A stretch of 64,000 nucleotides of DNA from the NCBI GenBank assembly GCA_025517565.1, contig JAOPKD010000005.1, forward strand, positions 1 through 64,000, written 5' to 3'. The notes beneath the pieces are model-generated. The model was given only the letters and a program-made list of their open reading frames with translations. It did not search any database and had not been told where the DNA came from. The DNA is from Halapricum hydrolyticum (GTDB lineage: Archaea > Halobacteriota > Halobacteria > Halobacteriales > Haloarculaceae). This document shows positions 62,670 to 64,000 of the stretch, piece by piece. Position numbers and translations under genes: made by a program. How positions within the stretch are numbered: the first letter of the stretch is position 1; each line of letters starts with the position of its first letter.

Positions 62670-64000
62670 CTAGAGCAGCGATTCCATCTCCGCGAGGTAC
62701 TCGGCGTAGATGTCGGTCGCCGCCTCGACCGGGTCGGGTTCGGCCATGTCGACGCCGGCGTCGCGCAGCAGTTCCAGCGGGTAGGCCCGCGATCCCTGCG
62801 AGAGGAACTCGATATAGCGGTCGGCCGCGTCGGGGTCGTCCCCGTCGAGGATCGACTCGACCAGTGCGGCCGCCGCCGAGATGCCGGTGGCGTACTGGTA
62901 GACGTAGAACGCCCGGTAGAAGTGCGGAATGCGCATCCACTCGCGAGCGATCCGGTCGTCGAGCTCCGCGGGTTCGTAGTACTCGCCTTTGAGGTCGGCG
63001 TAGATCCCGTCGAGTCGCTCGGCGGTCAGCGCCTCGCCAGCCTCGGCGAGTTCGTGGGTTCGCTGCTCGAACTCCGCGAACATCGTCTGGCGATACAGCG
63101 TCGAACGGAACCGTTCGAGGTACTCGTTGAGGACGTGCCGGCGCAACCGATCGTCGTCGACGGTCTCCAGCAGGTGGTGGGTCAGCAGCGTCTCGTTGAC
63201 CGTCGAGGCCACCTCGGCGGTGAATATCTCGTAGTCGGCGTAGACGAAGGGTTGCTCGTCGCTGGTGTACTCGCTGTGCAGCGAGTGACCCAGTTCGTGG
63301 GCCAGCGTGTACATCGACTCGACGTCGTCCTGGTAGTTCATCAGGATGTACGGCTGGGACTCGTAAGTGCCGCCGGAATAGGCCCCCGACTGCTTGCCGC
63401 GGGTCTCGTAGACGTCGACCCACCGGGATTCGAGTCCCTCCGCGAGTCGCGACTGGTAGTCCTCGCCCAGCGGCGCGACGGCCTCGGTGACGTACTCGCA
63501 GGCCTGCTCGTACTCGATCTCGGGGCTCTCGGTCTCCGTCAGCGGGACGTACAGGTCCCACATCCGCAACCCGTCGCCGTCGATCACCTGCCGCTTGAGG
63601 TCAGCGTGGTGGTGTAGTGCATCGAGGTTGTCCCGGACGGTCTCGACGAGCGTATCGTAGACCTCTGTCGGGACGTTCGGCCCGTCCAGCGCGGCCTCGC
63701 GAGCGGTCTCGTAGTTCCGCGCCCGCGCGGTCTTGACGTCGGTCTTGACGCTGTTCTTGTGGGCCGCACCGACGGCGTTGCGGAGCGTCTCCCACTCGTC
63801 GTAGAACTGTTCGTAGACCTCTCGGCGGAACGCACGGTCCTGGCGTTTCTGCAGGGTCGTGAAGTTGTTGAGCGTGATCTCGACTGGCTCGTCCTCCTGC
63901 GGGTCCTCGACGCTCGGGAAGGACATGTCCGCGTTGGCCAGCATGTTGTACACCTCGGACGGTGCACCCAGAACCTCGCCAAGGTCCGCCAGCAACTCTT
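62670..64000 (-). CDS. pepF: oligoendopeptidase F, 5' end beyond the window
   Basis: M3 family metallopeptidase. About 443 codons are visible; the 5' part (roughly the first 150 residues) lies past position 64000. Zinc motif LAHELGHSLHSEY; the third ligand region is FTAEVASTVNETLLTHHL. LNNFTTLQKRQDRAFRREVYEQF and WMRIPHFYRAFYVYQYATGISAAAAL are typical of PepF. It degrades cytosolic oligopeptides, and proximity to PAN suggests a shared role in peptide turnover, though they are separate transcripts. Confidence 0.9.
   Translation of the reverse strand, partial: ELLADLGEVLGAPSEVYNMLANADMSFPSVEDPQEDEPVEITLNNFTTLQKRQDRAFRREVYEQFYDEWETLRNAVGAAHKNSVKTDVKTARARNYETAREAALDGPNVPTEVYDTLVETVRDNLDALHHHADLKRQVIDGDGLRMWDLYVPLTETESPEIEYEQACEYVTEAVAPLGEDYQSRLAEGLESRWVDVYETRGKQSGAYSGGTYESQPYILMNYQDDVESMYTLAHELGHSLHSEYTSDEQPFVYADYEIFTAEVASTVNETLLTHHLLETVDDDRLRRHVLNEYLERFRSTLYRQTMFAEFEQRTHELAEAGEALTAERLDGIYADLKGEYYEPAELDDRIAREWMRIPHFYRAFYVYQYATGISAAAALVESILDGDDPDAADRYIEFLSQGSRAYPLELLRDAGVDMAEPDPVEAATDIYAEYLAEMESLL

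Overview
The window is chromosomal DNA from an extremely halophilic archaeon (class Halobacteria). The signs are high GC, very acidic proteins, archaeal information machinery (RfcS, PAN, TgtA, SAMP2, GatB, archaeal-type AlaS), leaderless-looking promoters with a TATA element about 26-30 nt before the start codon, and many haloarchaea-only families (DUF7282, DUF5802-like, DUF3179 Tat lipoprotein). The genus cannot be fixed from sequence alone. A PHA operon together with a NiFe hydrogenase suggests a Haloarculaceae-type facultative anaerobe, which is inference.

Layout. 1-5.2 kb: polyhydroxyalkanoate granule locus phaR-phaP-phaE-phaC, then an acetyltransferase, a transposase-less IS200/IS605-type remnant and a second phasin gene on the other strand. 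The same 13-bp palindrome precedes both phasin transcription units. 5.2-16.7 kb: UspA, gpmI, nurA, tgtA, a Na+/H+ antiporter and alaS, with a decayed MFS transporter and a decayed SDR fragment. 16.9-25.3 kb: DUF3179 lipoprotein plus membrane partner, cytosolic GH13 enzyme, rfcS, samp2, acetyltransferases, phosphohexomutase and a winged-helix regulator. 25.4-34.7 kb: three membrane proteins, an anthranilate-synthase pair whose large subunit carries an in-frame repeat insertion, an acidic HhH protein, aroE, a GCS2-like protein and a Vms1-like (VLRF1) protein.

34.7-42.1 kb: surface-glycan cluster (phosphodiesterase-fold enzyme, flippase-like protein, polysaccharide deacetylase, DUF2304, GT2 and a GT39-like membrane protein). 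42.1-46.4 kb: membrane-bound NiFe hydrogenase operon on the minus strand (small subunit, large subunit, cytochrome b, maturation protease, tiny zinc-finger protein). 47-49.7 kb: a secreted 929-residue protein with seven tandem 112-residue repeats rich in N-glycosylation sequons. 49.8-64 kb: nth, SagB-type oxidoreductase, a redoxin lacking the peroxidatic Cys, acetyltransferases including rimI, a RIO-like kinase, gatB, topA, argS, UspA, PAN and the 3' part of pepF.

Themes. An HhH domain of the kind that ends TopA also ends PhaC and a separate acidic protein. Three genes have tandem duplications at or next to their stop codons. No tRNA, rRNA, CRISPR array or intact transposase was seen. The most promising leads are the hydrogenase operon with its unassigned zinc-finger partner, the PhaC-HhH fusion, the shared phasin operator and the repeat-invaded anthranilate synthase.
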